A stretch of 64,000 nt of DNA from Antennarius striatus (taxonomy: Eukaryota > Chordata > Actinopteri > Lophiiformes > Antennariidae): contig NC_090781.1 in assembly GCF_040054535.1 (NCBI RefSeq), positions 12,687,482-12,751,481 on the forward strand, written 5' to 3'. The notes beneath the pieces were generated by a model. That model worked only from the letters and a program-made list of their open reading frames with translations, made no database searches and had not been told where the DNA came from. This document shows positions 37,146 to 53,000 of this stretch, piece after piece. Positions within the stretch are counted from its first letter, which is position 1; each line of letters begins with the position of its first letter. The position numbers were made by a program, and so were the translations under genes.

Positions 37146-38250
37146 TGTTGAGTCTTACACCAGGGTTTGAGCAGAGGGAGTGTTTCTGGAAATCGGATTA
37201 GTTTAATATCAGACGTTTTGTGATAGGGATCTCTTTCATCTGCCGAAGCTTGACATGAAGCTAAAGAACTTGTATTTGAAGTCTGTTGCAAGAGAGCCAT
37301 TGGTGATCCCTTCACAGAGAACCCACATTTAGCAAAAGATCCATGCTACAGTGTCAGAAATGTGACACTAGTACTTTGAAGAAGCAACAACTTGTGTGGC
37401 TGTTAACGCATTCTGTTGTTATTCTCTGAGTTAACCAGTGACGGTCGTTCCCCTAAACTGTCACTTTTCCTCAGTGGGCTCATTTCTACTCAGAGGTGCA
37501 TTAATGTAGTGTTTTCTGAGAAGCGGTCTTTGTTGCAGTACCTCAGGAAGCCACTAGAGGCAGTGTCGTCAGTTCACTGAATGAAGTCTTCAGCCATGAA
37601 GAAGAAAACTGAAGTACAGAGACACACACACCTATATAGACACACACATCGACACACTGTAATATAATAAATACACACAGACATCAGAAAGCCACTTCAA
37701 AATCTTCAGTTTAATATCTGCTCCAGCGATACAGAAAAGTTGGTATTTAATACATGTTTTAATAACCTTAAATTACTTAAATAAAAAGGAGTGAAAAATG
37801 CACCAGCAATGCTGCTCTAGCAGAGAAAGAGTGGAGTGGGACTAAATGCTGATCAGTTCCTGCATTAATTAGCTTTGCTCACTCCTTTACATCTAGCAAA
37901 TCTAGAGTAACAAAGTTACAAAACAGCCATGAACTATTAAAACTACTGAGAAGTTGTTGGTCATCTAAAAAGTCAATAAAGCTATAATGTAAAATGAAGA
38001 CAAACAGGATTTCTCTTCCATCATGGAGTTATCACAGACAAATGTTTTGCATTTTACTAATTGCAAAAAAAGAAAAATACATTCTTAAAATGTTCATTAT
38101 TTTCTGTCTAATCCAGTATTTTAACAAAATGTACTACCTGTTTATATTTTAAACAAAGGCACAAAGAAACACGGCTGCGTTTACCTCAACACAACAGTTT
38201 GACGCTCAGCTGAATGTCCTGGTGAACGTTGCACCACAGCGTCTTGTCGC
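37146..38250. other. Intergenic / 3' region of the zinc-finger gene
   Basis: No convincing gene. AT-rich, with short CACACA patches at about 37622-37660. It likely includes the 3' UTR of the minus-strand zinc-finger gene, but I see no canonical minus-strand AATAAA that fixes its end. Confidence 0.4.
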
Positions 38251-41200
38251 CTAGGAGACGTCACAGCTGTGCTTCTTCAGCTGCCTCGGGTCGGAGAATC
38301 CTCGGCCACACTGCTGACAGGAGTAGAGCTTCTGTCCAGTGTGGACCTGCATGTGGGACTTGAGCTGATTCGACTGGTGGAATTTCCTGTGACAGTACAA
38401 ACATTCGAATGGCTTCTCCCCCGTGTGGATCCGCAAGTGTCTGTAGAAGTTCCCGTCTGTTCTGAAGGCCTTGCCGCATTGGTCACATTTGTACGGTTTC
38501 TCACCGGTGTGTATCCGCTCGTGTTGCTTCAGACTGCCGGAGTGGAAAAACCTCTTCCCGCACACGTCACAAACAAAAGGCTTCTCCCCCGAGTGGCTTC
38601 TTTGATGATAACCGAAAGAGTATTTGTTATGGAAAGACTTCCCGCATAAACCGCAGTGGAACTCCTTGTGCTCACTGTGGCTTTTCTCGTGCAGTTTGAG
38701 TGAACCTGCTGCGCTGAAACTTTTAAGACATATTTTGCAACTGAATGGTTTAACCAGAGACCTGTTGCGCTTTCTAGGATCTGAAGAGCTTTGTGTTCCA
38801 TCTGCCTCCTCGTTCCTGTCTGCATGCACGTACCTCTGATGGATCTGCAGCCTGCAGTTGAACAGGAAGGTCTTGCCACACAGATCACACATGAATGGCT
38901 TTCTGGCACCATGGATGAGCATGTGCGACTTGAGTTTGGTGTTATCAGAGAAGCTCTTGCCACACTCCTGACAGGTGAATGGCTTCTCTCCCGTGTGGAT
39001 CCGAAGGTGGCGCTTGAGGTTGTTGTTCAAGCTGAACCTGGCTCCACATATGTGGCAGGTGAACGGCTTTTCCCCGGTGTGAACAACGCTGTGTCTCTTC
39101 AGAGCCGTTCCCGTCCTGTATGACCGATTGCACACACTGCATATGAACGGAGTCACGCCTGTGTGTTTCCTCTTATGCACAGTCAGTGAGTGGGCGTATT
39201 TGAAGCTCTCGTCACACATTGTACATTTGTATTTCTTGGTGTTTGTGTGAACCGTCTGATGGAAGTGCAGGGTGTCTTTACTCTTGAACTCCTTCCCACA
39301 TGTTGCACAGCTGTACGGTCTTTCCTCCGAGTGCACTCGCATGTGACATTTCAAATGGACCGATGACTTAAATGTCTTGTCACAAAGTTGGCATTTCACC
39401 ATTTGCTTCTTTTTCTCATGACGTAACAGGTGGTTTTCCAGAGACTGTTTGATTCTGAATGTTTTCCCACACTGATCACAAGCAAAAGGCTTCGGCGGTT
39501 TCAACCGCTGATGATGCTTAAGGTGGTTCTTAAGTGACTCCTCTTTTCGGTACGATCTTTTACAGTGAGGACAGGGGAAGGGTAAGGGCGCTTTGCTTGC
39601 CTCATGGCGTGACAGGTGATTTTCCAAAGACCTCTTTTCGCAGAAAATTCTGCTGCACTGCTCACAGGGAAACGCTTTCTTATGGACCTTCATGTGATTC
39701 TTCAGTTCGCTTTTCCAGTGAAAACTGCTGTCACAGTGGTCACAGCAGAACCGCTGTACCTCTTTGCATGTTTCACCTGATGGTGTTGTTTTCTCTTCAG
39801 TGCTGTTGTCAGTGAAGACTGGAGATGGAGGGAAGAAAAGAACAAATGAATCTATTATTGTTGGATCTGGAGGATGTATTTTTACCTAATCGAATAACTT
39901 TCCAAACTTTTCTGTCACTGCCAGTCGATGAAGAAGCAACTGTGATCTTTCATCATACCTTCTGCAGCTTTATAAGTTGCTTTTCTTTTCCTCCTCGTTC
40001 TCCTGGATGGTGCCTCTTCAGCAAATTTCTGTGAAATATACTAAAGTAATTGGATGCTAACATTAAAAAGTTGGCTTATCTTTTCAAAGTAAATGGAAAG
40101 GCATGAAATCAAAATGTGACACTGAACATGTCAAAATAATATTTGTTTGTTGTCTAAGACAACAACTGTAATCATGTCGCCTCAGCACTGTAGCCAAGGT
40201 GGGAAATGAACCCCAATCAGAGGCTTCTGAATCTGATGGAAGCAATTTAAGGCACTTAATTCTAGACAAATCCCAACGTACATAGTTAAAATATAAACAT
40301 GATTAATCCCCAACCTTCTCCTGTGCCAAATCGACATCACTGAGGGTACTGGACTCTGGACTGGGAACATCCTGAGGTGCAGAACCACGAGATGCAACTG
40401 GTTTGAAGGTTGATTGTGTTGTTTCTGCGGTTTCAGAGACAACATCCGATAATGCGGGGGATTGAACGATGACTTGGCCAGCACCCACCAACAACAGCAT
40501 TGGAGCGGCTACGGGGTGAGGGATATCTCCAGGTATGGGAACAGATTCTTTGGCTCCTGCTGAAACCAGGGGAGGGCTTGAGGTGGGTTTCTTCACAGCA
40601 GCCACTGGTGCAGAATTGCCTGTGCAGACAGGCAGCACTGGGACATGAAAGGACATGAAACAGATCAGAATAATGCATTGCATTTAATCAAACGAAGGAT
40701 TTTTCTATGCGGGAGTGAAATAACTGGAGAAGAATGAAAAAAACTTTTTTATTACTTCTAGAATCTGAAGATAAAGAATATGTCATACAATCGATGAGGC
40801 ACAAAAACACCACACACTTGGTGCTGCCTGTCAAATGTGCTGATCTTCACTATCCATGTTAACCATCAATTTAATGTATTTTGAGATTAAGTTGGGCAAA
40901 ATATGAAAATTAGTACCAATAACAGGCAATATTGACTATACTGTATTGGACAATTTAGACACTATTCAATTAATATATAATCAAAGACCCATACACAGAT
41001 AAACGACGTGACTTCATTCTAACATGACCTCTGACCTCAGCTGATGTTCTGAAACTGTCTATGACTAACTTGTCATGACGTCATCAAGAGTTTGGCAGCC
41101 TCCTACCCGTCGGTGAGCCGTCCTGCAGCACGACCTGAGGTGGGTCCGTCGGAGCCTTAGTGCTGCCTTCACTGATGCTCTTCAGCTCGTTCTCCAGCTG

Positions 41201-41524
41201 CTCCATCTCTCTGCCCAGCTGACCCACTCTGGCCTCCAGCTCCTGCTCAAGTTGCCCGGCTTTCTTCTGCAGCACATCCTCCAGCTGCTCCACTTTAGAC
41301 CGCAGAGCCTCGTTCTCCTCAAGTAGCTCCGACGAGAAAGCCGAGAAAAGTTTGTCGATCTGAACCACCAGACACTTCTCTATGTCCCGAATTTCCCCGA
41401 ACGTCGCATCCTCCCACTTCGTGTTTGGCGCCTCTTTAGCACAGACGTCCCTGAAAACAGACACGGTCGCTTGAATGGCGACTTCAACTGCTGACGACAC
41501 TTCGCTGCTGAATTTCGCTTCCAT
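38251..41524 (-). CDS. C2H2 zinc-finger protein with N-terminal coiled coil (complete, four exons)
   Basis: Predicted DNA-binding nuclear protein; no specific orthologue recognised. Exons 41524-41107, 40637-40315, 40028-39959, 39818-38251 join in phase to about 792 residues. Exon 1 (139 aa) starts MEAKFSSEVSSAVEVAIQAT and contains a leucine/glutamate coiled coil at about residues 65-120. Exon 2 is Pro/Ser/Ala-rich and looks disordered. Exon 3 (70 nt) encodes a basic run RRTRRKRK. Exon 4 holds 16 complete C2H2 fingers plus a degenerate last one ending KKHSCDVS; several linkers are the canonical TGEKP. This is the fish zinc-finger layout where one long 3' exon carries the array, without a KRAB or BTB domain. 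It lies tail to tail with sidt2 and head away from sptbn4. Confidence 0.88.
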
Positions 41525-41760
41525 TCTTCCTCCCTCCGGTGAAAATTTAAAGTTTATCCCACGGATTCTGTCATATCTTAAAGAATCGTATGCTTAAAGG
41601 AGAACTTAAATCAAAATAAGGTGGACTGGACCAAAACAAATATTTCTTCCGTGTAAACGTAACGATAAGTGTCGTACATGGCGGCCGGTCCGCTTATGAA
41701 ATCCTTCCCTCTCCTATTTCCGCTTCCTGTCTAACATGGACCTTGACTGCTGTACAGTAA
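41525..41760 (-). promoter_or_regulatory. Promoter region of the zinc-finger gene
   Basis: Directly upstream of the start codon. It has CpG steps (CGTAACGATAAGTGTCGTACATGGCGGCCGG; note GGCGGCC near 41680) and ETS-like TTTCCGCTTCC near 41718. There is no TATA box. Confidence 0.35.
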
Positions 41761-42235
41761 TAGATAAATGGTAAGGCACATCGCAAAAACCTTTTTAAAT
41801 ATAGTTACTTTTATATAGTATTTAACAGTGTTGTTTGGTGCTGATCTTTGTAGCTTTGGTAAAAACAGGAAACAAAAATGAAATCAAAAAATTTTTTAAT
41901 CATTTTTTTTCCTGTTTTAAAATACCCGTTTCAGAAACTAATCTTATTACTCAAAGATGCCTGGAATGATGTTTGGTTCTTGAACTACGTGAAGCAAACG
42001 TGTTTTAGATCAGGGTCAGCACTTAGCAACTAGCTTTATTCAAAATCAGTTATTACTTAGCTTCGGTGTTTTCAAAAGTTTCTTACCACCACCTAGACTG
42101 TTTAATGTTGGTATAATATTCTATACACTAATCAGTTTTATTCATTTATGTTAGAGTAGAGTATAACTTTATTTATCCCTTAAGGAGGTTCCGTCAGGGA
42201 AATTAATTATTAACAATTAATTAATAATTAATAAT

Positions 42236-42672
42236 TGGTGGTGAGACCAGCGATGTTGTTTGGTCTAGAGACAGTGTCACTGAGGAAAAGACAGGAGACA
42301 GAGCTGGAGGTAGCAGAGATGAAGATGCTGAGGTTCTCTTTGGGAGTGACCAGGAAGGATAGGATCAGGAATGAGTACATCAGAGGGACAGCACATGTTA
42401 GAGGTTTTGGAGATAAAGTCAGAGAGGCCAGACTGAGATGGTTTGGACATGTCCAGAGGAGAGATAGTGAATATATTGGTAGAAGGATGCTGAGTTTTGA
42501 CCTGCCAGGCAGGAGGCCTAGAGGAAGACCAAAGAGGAGGTTTATGGATGTAGTGAAAGAGGACATGAAGGTAGTTGGTGTGAGAGAAGAGGATGCAGAA
42601 GACGGGGTTAGATGGAGGCAATTGATTCTCTGTGGCGACCCCTGAAGGGAAAAGCCGAAAGGAAAAGAAGAA
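42236..42672 (+). mobile_element. 5'-truncated RTE-like LINE, 3' 0.44 kb
   Basis: Open frame through the C-terminal domain (VVRPAMLFGLETVSLRKRQE ... LRWFGHVQRRDSEYIGRRML ... CGDP-stop) followed by the short 3' UTR ending GGAAAAGAAG. The flanks share AATTAATAAT on both sides, consistent with a target-site duplication in AT-rich DNA. It is the same family as the copies at 19.3-22.4 and 62.7-63.0 kb. The frame is uninterrupted, so the copy is young. Confidence 0.9.
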
Positions 42673-42679
42673 TTAATAA

Positions 42680-46689
<4,010 letters not shown>

Positions 46690-49600
46690 TCACTTTTTCT
46701 TACTGGACTTTTCTGAGCGCTTTGTGTCAGACTTCCCGCCACGATCTGACTTCTCTGACCGTTCACCTCGCTCCTTCTCTTTCTCCTTCTCCTTTTCTTT
46801 GTCTGCCCGTTCAAGCCGCTCCGCCTGCTCCACCCCTCGCTCTGATCTGTTGTCTGCTTTGCTGCCGTCGCGGCGTGTGCCCTCGTCAGTGGATGAGGTA
46901 GTTGGTTGAGGCTGACCCCATTTGGCAATCTCATCATGTTCCGAAATGCTGGCGGTGATGTTGGTCACCCACACTTTCAGGTCCTCCTGCATAGGCAATG
47001 GATCACAGATGAGAGCTGATTGAGTGCTTGTTGTTTAGGAGGATGATTGGCAAAGGTCATGTGATCATGCAATAGATCTGGATCCAAATCATAATCTGGA
47101 ATTGGGAGACTGAAATATATATTTGGAAGGGTGCAGCATGTACTGTATATGATGAGACAGATCCACATCTACATGATCAAAAATCATAAATCTTATTTTT
47201 GATATTCATGGACAACTGATCTCAACTGCTCTGAGACTGTTTCCAGGATGGAGGAGTTTGGCGTGTAATTTGACATGAGACAGATCAGACAAAAGCAATG
47301 TTGTCATAGCGACATCACATCACATAGGGCTTGCTTTCTCTGGGGCGCAATGATAAAACAATTTATAAATGACAATGTCAGATAAATGTTGTCTGAGTGT
47401 TTTCTGCTTCTGTCTTTGATAAAGGGTTTCACATGACATGTGGTGCATAAAATAAAGTCCCAAATATAAATAGAAGCAAGAAGGAAAGTCTCACCTCATC
47501 TTTTGCATGAAACAAAAACTCACTTCCATCCTTCGTTCTGCAAAAAGAGGAAATGACTTAAACTAACAGCTGAGAACAAAACATGTTCAGTGGACTAAAG
47601 AAACCTTGAATGATATTTGATATTTTAGGGGTATGACAGGAATAATGCATTCCACTTCCACAAAGATGGAGGACCAGAAGCTGATTGGCTTTTCATGTGA
47701 TTTACGTAAATCTCCTGGTGATCTAGGTAACATGTCCGCTCATCAGCAGATGTAAGGACGGCATAAACAGGACAGACCAAAGGTATTTAAATACCTTTTT
47801 TTGTGCCAGCTCCATCTTTCATTCATTTGTAAAAAGTCAGAGTGAGAAACAAAACCAATCATGACAAAATGCTTTGAACTACAGCACGGGACAAGGTCCA
47901 GAAACACTGGATCTCTCTTTTCCCACAATTCAAAGGTATCTTTCATTACTTCTTTCAAAATTCACACTTCATATTATAAATATGAAGTGTGGATTATATT
48001 AATCACCAAAGTGTCAATATATCATCATCTCAACACCTAAACCATTAAGTTTATAGTCTGACTTTAATATTTTCATATAAAACTTTTTTAAGATGCAAAA
48101 AGATGCTAAATAAGTCAATCTACAGGACAAAAACAATTTACTAGGTGAATAGAAGGAGACAGAGTTTGTTCTTCATCTATAAGGTCTACAAGGAACAAAA
48201 ACAGAGTCTCACTTGAGTGTGAAGACGTTCTTCTTCTTCTTGTATCCGTTGGTGATATCGCAGTGGCAGTGAGACAGGCTGAGCAGCGACTCGTTGTTGT
48301 ACGGCGAGGCCGTGTTCTTGGCATCCTTGTAGAAACCCATCTCCCCTTTGTTCAGCACGCAGTACAGATTGACCCATGACCTGCTGTGGTGTGGGAAGGT
48401 GGTAGGTGAGAGGGGAGGATGAGTGGGAGAAAAGGGGAAGATGACAGGGAGGAGCACAGAGAGGGTGGGGATGTGGTGGGTGGGTTTGGTGGGGGTGGGG
48501 GGAACAGGAGGAGTCAGTAAGAGCTGCAGTTGCTCTCGCTAAGCTAACACCTCACTCACCTTACCAGAGCAGACAGGTAGTTAGGCGGGGTGAGCCGGTG
48601 CCAAGAGGGGAGGAGATAATACACTGCTGAACAAACACAAACTGACGGAGGGAGGGGGGGACGGGGGAGGAAGGATGGGAAGGGGGGGGGGTGTACGGCT
48701 CATATGACTTACCTTGTAGGATATGAGAAGGGAGCAGCCCGCAGCATCAAGGAAGAAAGGAAGAGGGAGAAATTTGGTTAAAGGTAATTTTGGCAGCAGA
48801 ATTTCATAGTCAAGAAGCTGTGAGCTTGTTTACATGCACAACATGATCCATTCAGTGTGTTACGCCCAACTAGAGGCATTATTTACAGCAAGCTGCAGCT
48901 TTATGTCCACATTTCAGGAACTTCTGTGAATTGACAGTCAATGGTGTGTGTGTGTGTGTGTGCGTTCGTTGTTGCGTGTGTGTGATTAATGATATTACCA
49001 TTATCACATATTTATTGTTAAAGTCTAAAGAATATAAAGGTAATGTGACCTTGAAGTAAAAATACTTGGTTGGAGGATGATGGATATTTAAAAAACCAGA
49101 CTTTCTGACGCAAGATGACTGGAATATTGTAATAATAGAAATAGATATACAAATAAAGTCATATTTTGGTGATACTCGTTCAGCAAAGAAAGAATGGTGA
49201 AACGCTATATAAAAACTATTTGGTTGAAAAAGTTGTTGTTCTAGTTCTTACTTTTAAACTATACTATTCAGGCGTTTCTCAACAGCAGTGGCTGTCTAAA
49301 GGCCTTCATGCTGTTACAGGAGAAAGTTGACATACATCACAAGTATGTAGTGAGGTCTTTGGGTGCTGCTAAGAATAACCGCTATTCTAAAAGGAAATCT
49401 TGAATTAGCAAATTACAGTACAATAAAATGCTTCAGCATTAGAGAAACTGATGAAAGTGACTTTTATTTGTAAACTGAGCAAAGACAACTGCAGGTCAAA
49501 AGTGACGTGAACTTAAACTATTCTCTCCTGGTTAGGCCCACAATAGTAATGTGCACGTAAACACACAGTGTGCACCTGTGTAACAAAGAAAGGTTGAATC

Positions 49601-49954
49601 TCAATCCTTCATCACAGACTGTTTCCTCTCTCAGTGCTGACTGGAGACAAAGGTTGGGGGGCTCGCCCCTCAGATCTTTTCCTCCAATCAAAGCTGAGAG
49701 CAAGGAGCTTGGATTTTGCCAAGATTCAGGCCATTCAGAATAATGCTTTACCTTGCTATGTACATAACAGGGCATGTACATATGAGACATTCATCCATTG
49801 CCTTGAGTGGGAACGCGAATGGGACGCATCCATAGCTGGAGGGGATGAGCGTTTAGCGGTGCGTGGTCAACCCAGCCACTAGAGGGCAGTGCAGAGAGAG
49901 ACTGCCGTCGGTGTCTCTCCAAGGGAAGCAGGACAGTCGCTTGTGGAGGCCAGG

Positions 49955-50007
<53 letters not shown>

Positions 50008-53000
50008 CGTGCGTGTGTGAGTGTGTGTGGCGTAGCTCCATCTAACCTCCACTCGAAAGGCAGTCATCATCTGCAAGCCAGCCGACTGGTGTGCTTTATT
50101 CCTTGGACTTGTGTTAGTTTAATAGCCATGTTAAGCATCATGCATGATGTTTCCACATCATATTCTGATCCTGATGATCAGAGATGACAAACATCAAATA
50201 TTCAGAAGCTCCAGGCCGATATGGGAATAATGTAGTGCCTCTCAGTGCCACTATCAATGAGATACTGTAATGTTTGTGGTGCTGCATTGTTAATTTTTTC
50301 TATTTGACTAGTGTTTCATTTGTTGTTGAGGAAACTACACAACTCCAGCTTATAAATGAGCACTGAAACATAAGTCCATAGAAACCACAAAATGACCATA
50401 ATGACTGGTTCTACTATTGTTCATTAAAAATTATGAGCAACTAGGTAATAAAGTTTATTTTCACACAGATGTGACTATATTTTGGAAGCAATTAAAAGAG
50501 ACAGAAGACAGTCCTGAGTAAAAAAAACCCAACACTACAAGTAATGGTTTATCACTTCACTCCGAATTGCTTAGACTGTAACTTAATAATGTGCCTGAAT
50601 ATTTCTGTATATTAAGAAAACAGTAAAATATGCCACAATTTTATGATCCAATGGTTTGAAAGGAGACAGAAGCAATGAGCATAGCCTCCGTTTCCTGTTT
50701 GCAGGATGGAGATGTTTTTCTCATGTCCTACCTAGATACCAAAATGGATAGTGAGAATAAAAACCAAACTAATATTTTTGCTTCTATCATGCTAACGTCC
50801 ATGCTGGGGGTATAACTGAAGCTTTACGTATCATCTACAATATTGATAGTCATGCATCTGTTCAGCGTATCAGAAACAGCATCAGTGCAGCTAGCAATCT
50901 TATTAGCTTAGCATGCAAGAGTCATGCTCCTGTTATCGCTGTATCAGGATAAGTGGGAGGCAGTGATGTCATGTGGAACAGACAGTAGGCTGATGCTACA
51001 CTTGACATGAGTCAAACAGTCTATCACAAAACTTTAACCAGGTAAACTGACAGTAAGGACTAGAAAGTTTAGATTTAAAAGGGCTGGGGGGGGGGGGTGA
51101 TGGGATTCAAAATGATTTTATAAGCTGACTCATTCCCCCTCAGGACTATTTGAACAAGTAAATCTCTACAGTCTGATATTTGTGACACCAGTGTCGACCC
51201 TCCGTCCGTCTGACTTCTTACATCTGTAGATGTTCTGTTGATCATTATGACACTGAAGACCCACCTATTGGTGCTCTTCTTCTGGCTCTCGATGTCCAGC
51301 TTGCGGAACAGGAAGCCCTCATGATGTGCGCTGTGTGCTGGCGGTTGGGCTACCGCCGGGCTGCTGTGGCCCTGAGCCAATCTGGACCGCCGAGTTGTCG
51401 TCTCCCCAGCGTCTTTGGGTCGTGGTCGCCGCCGTGGTTTGGGTCTATCCCGAGCTCGGGGTCGATCAGGACGGGAAGACTTCTCTGGAAGGCCATTGGG
51501 AAGGCGAGGCACCTCTCCACGGGCCTGCGGGGAGAGAGGGTTATAAGAACTTTGTATTAACAACATATTTAGAGTCAGTATCCCTTTTACCATTGTTGCA
51601 GTTTATATGGGACACATTCAAAAATACGGATGGAAAAATAATGATAAAAAAGTTGTTTCAAATTCTTCTGGCTGGAAGCAAAAAAGTTATTACAAGAAAT
51701 TGTAATTTGAAACCCCTTTGACCCACTATAGATGAATTAATAGACATTATTTATGTAATTTATGTAATGGAGCAGCTGTCATATTCCCTCAACGTCCAGA
51801 CAGACAGATTTTACAAAATTTGGAGTAAATGGATTGAGTATATCAAACCTTTAAGACTGGACTTGGCTTAATTATTGAAAAAAGGTCAGGAAAATTTTTA
51901 TTGACTTGTTTTTGTTGTTGTTGTTGTTGTTAGTTTTTTTGTTTGTTTGTTTTTACTTCTCTCTATTTCTTTTGGTTTTCTTTTTCTTTTAAATATGACA
52001 GCTTTCCATGTTCTGTTTATAAGTAATTCACATCTCTGATTATTTATATGATAATGTCATTGTATATATACATGTCCTTCAGGCTTGAATGTAACAGACT
52101 GTGAAATTGTCATTTGAATGTGCTCTTTCTAAATTAAAAAAAAAACTCAAAATGTTCAACTTTTTTCAACTGTGACATATTGATTAAAAAATGGAACGAC
52201 CACTAACCAGGGTATAAAAATGTTGGTTTTGTTCTTACTGACCTGACAACACAAATAAGCAGGCATTTGCAAAAACAACACTTAAATCTCCTGACCTGAG
52301 CCGCTTCTCTCTCCTGCAGCTGCTCAACAATTTCTGCCAGGGTGGATCTCTTGTCTCTGTAAAAAAAAAACCCCCAAAAGTTAGAGAATCATACTGAAAT
52401 TGATACTGAGAAATAAAAGAAAAGATAAATCATTCTTTTAAACTTCTTTTTTTTTTCAGCTAGGTTAGTGCTAGATAAAAATACACAAATATATTCCAGC
52501 ACAAAGATGTGTCTTTAAGGGTACCACATTATACTCTTTTTAATCAATTTAATTAATCACACAGCTGTCAGACATATATCTACATTATATTAAAAAAAAA
52601 GAACTGCCCCCAAAAAACAGGTTATTCATAATGTGATCTCTGACGAGTCGCTGCTGGAAGCGACCGAGGTCGACACACAACACAACCTCAAAGGTATCTC
52701 AGTACTCTGTAATCCTCACCCTCCTGCTGAGCGTCTGTCTGAGTGCTCCTTCCCGGTGTCATGCTCGCTGGAATCCGGTCTTTCCAGACGGTGTCGGTCC
52801 CTCTCTCTCCGCCGGCCCTCGTGGCCCCCGTGGCCCTCCTGCTCGCTGGACGTTTGCCTCTCCAGTGTCCGTCTCTCCCGCCTCTCGGCGTGTTCCCTCC
52901 ACACCTCTTGAGGTAGCTCATTCCTGCGTGCCTGGATCAGCTGTTCACTGGACAGCTGCCGTTCTATCCTGTTGTCCCTGTGGTGAGCGTAGGTCTGGAC

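Noticed and set aside
38261-39142. Other-frame reading frames across the zinc-finger exon
   Set aside because: Shadows of the finger array; repeated finger codons keep alternative frames open.
41735-41771. Short plus-strand frame MDLDCCTVIDK ending at a GTAAGG donor upstream of the zinc-finger gene
   Set aside because: Too short to support, with no downstream plus-strand exon recognised before sptbn4.
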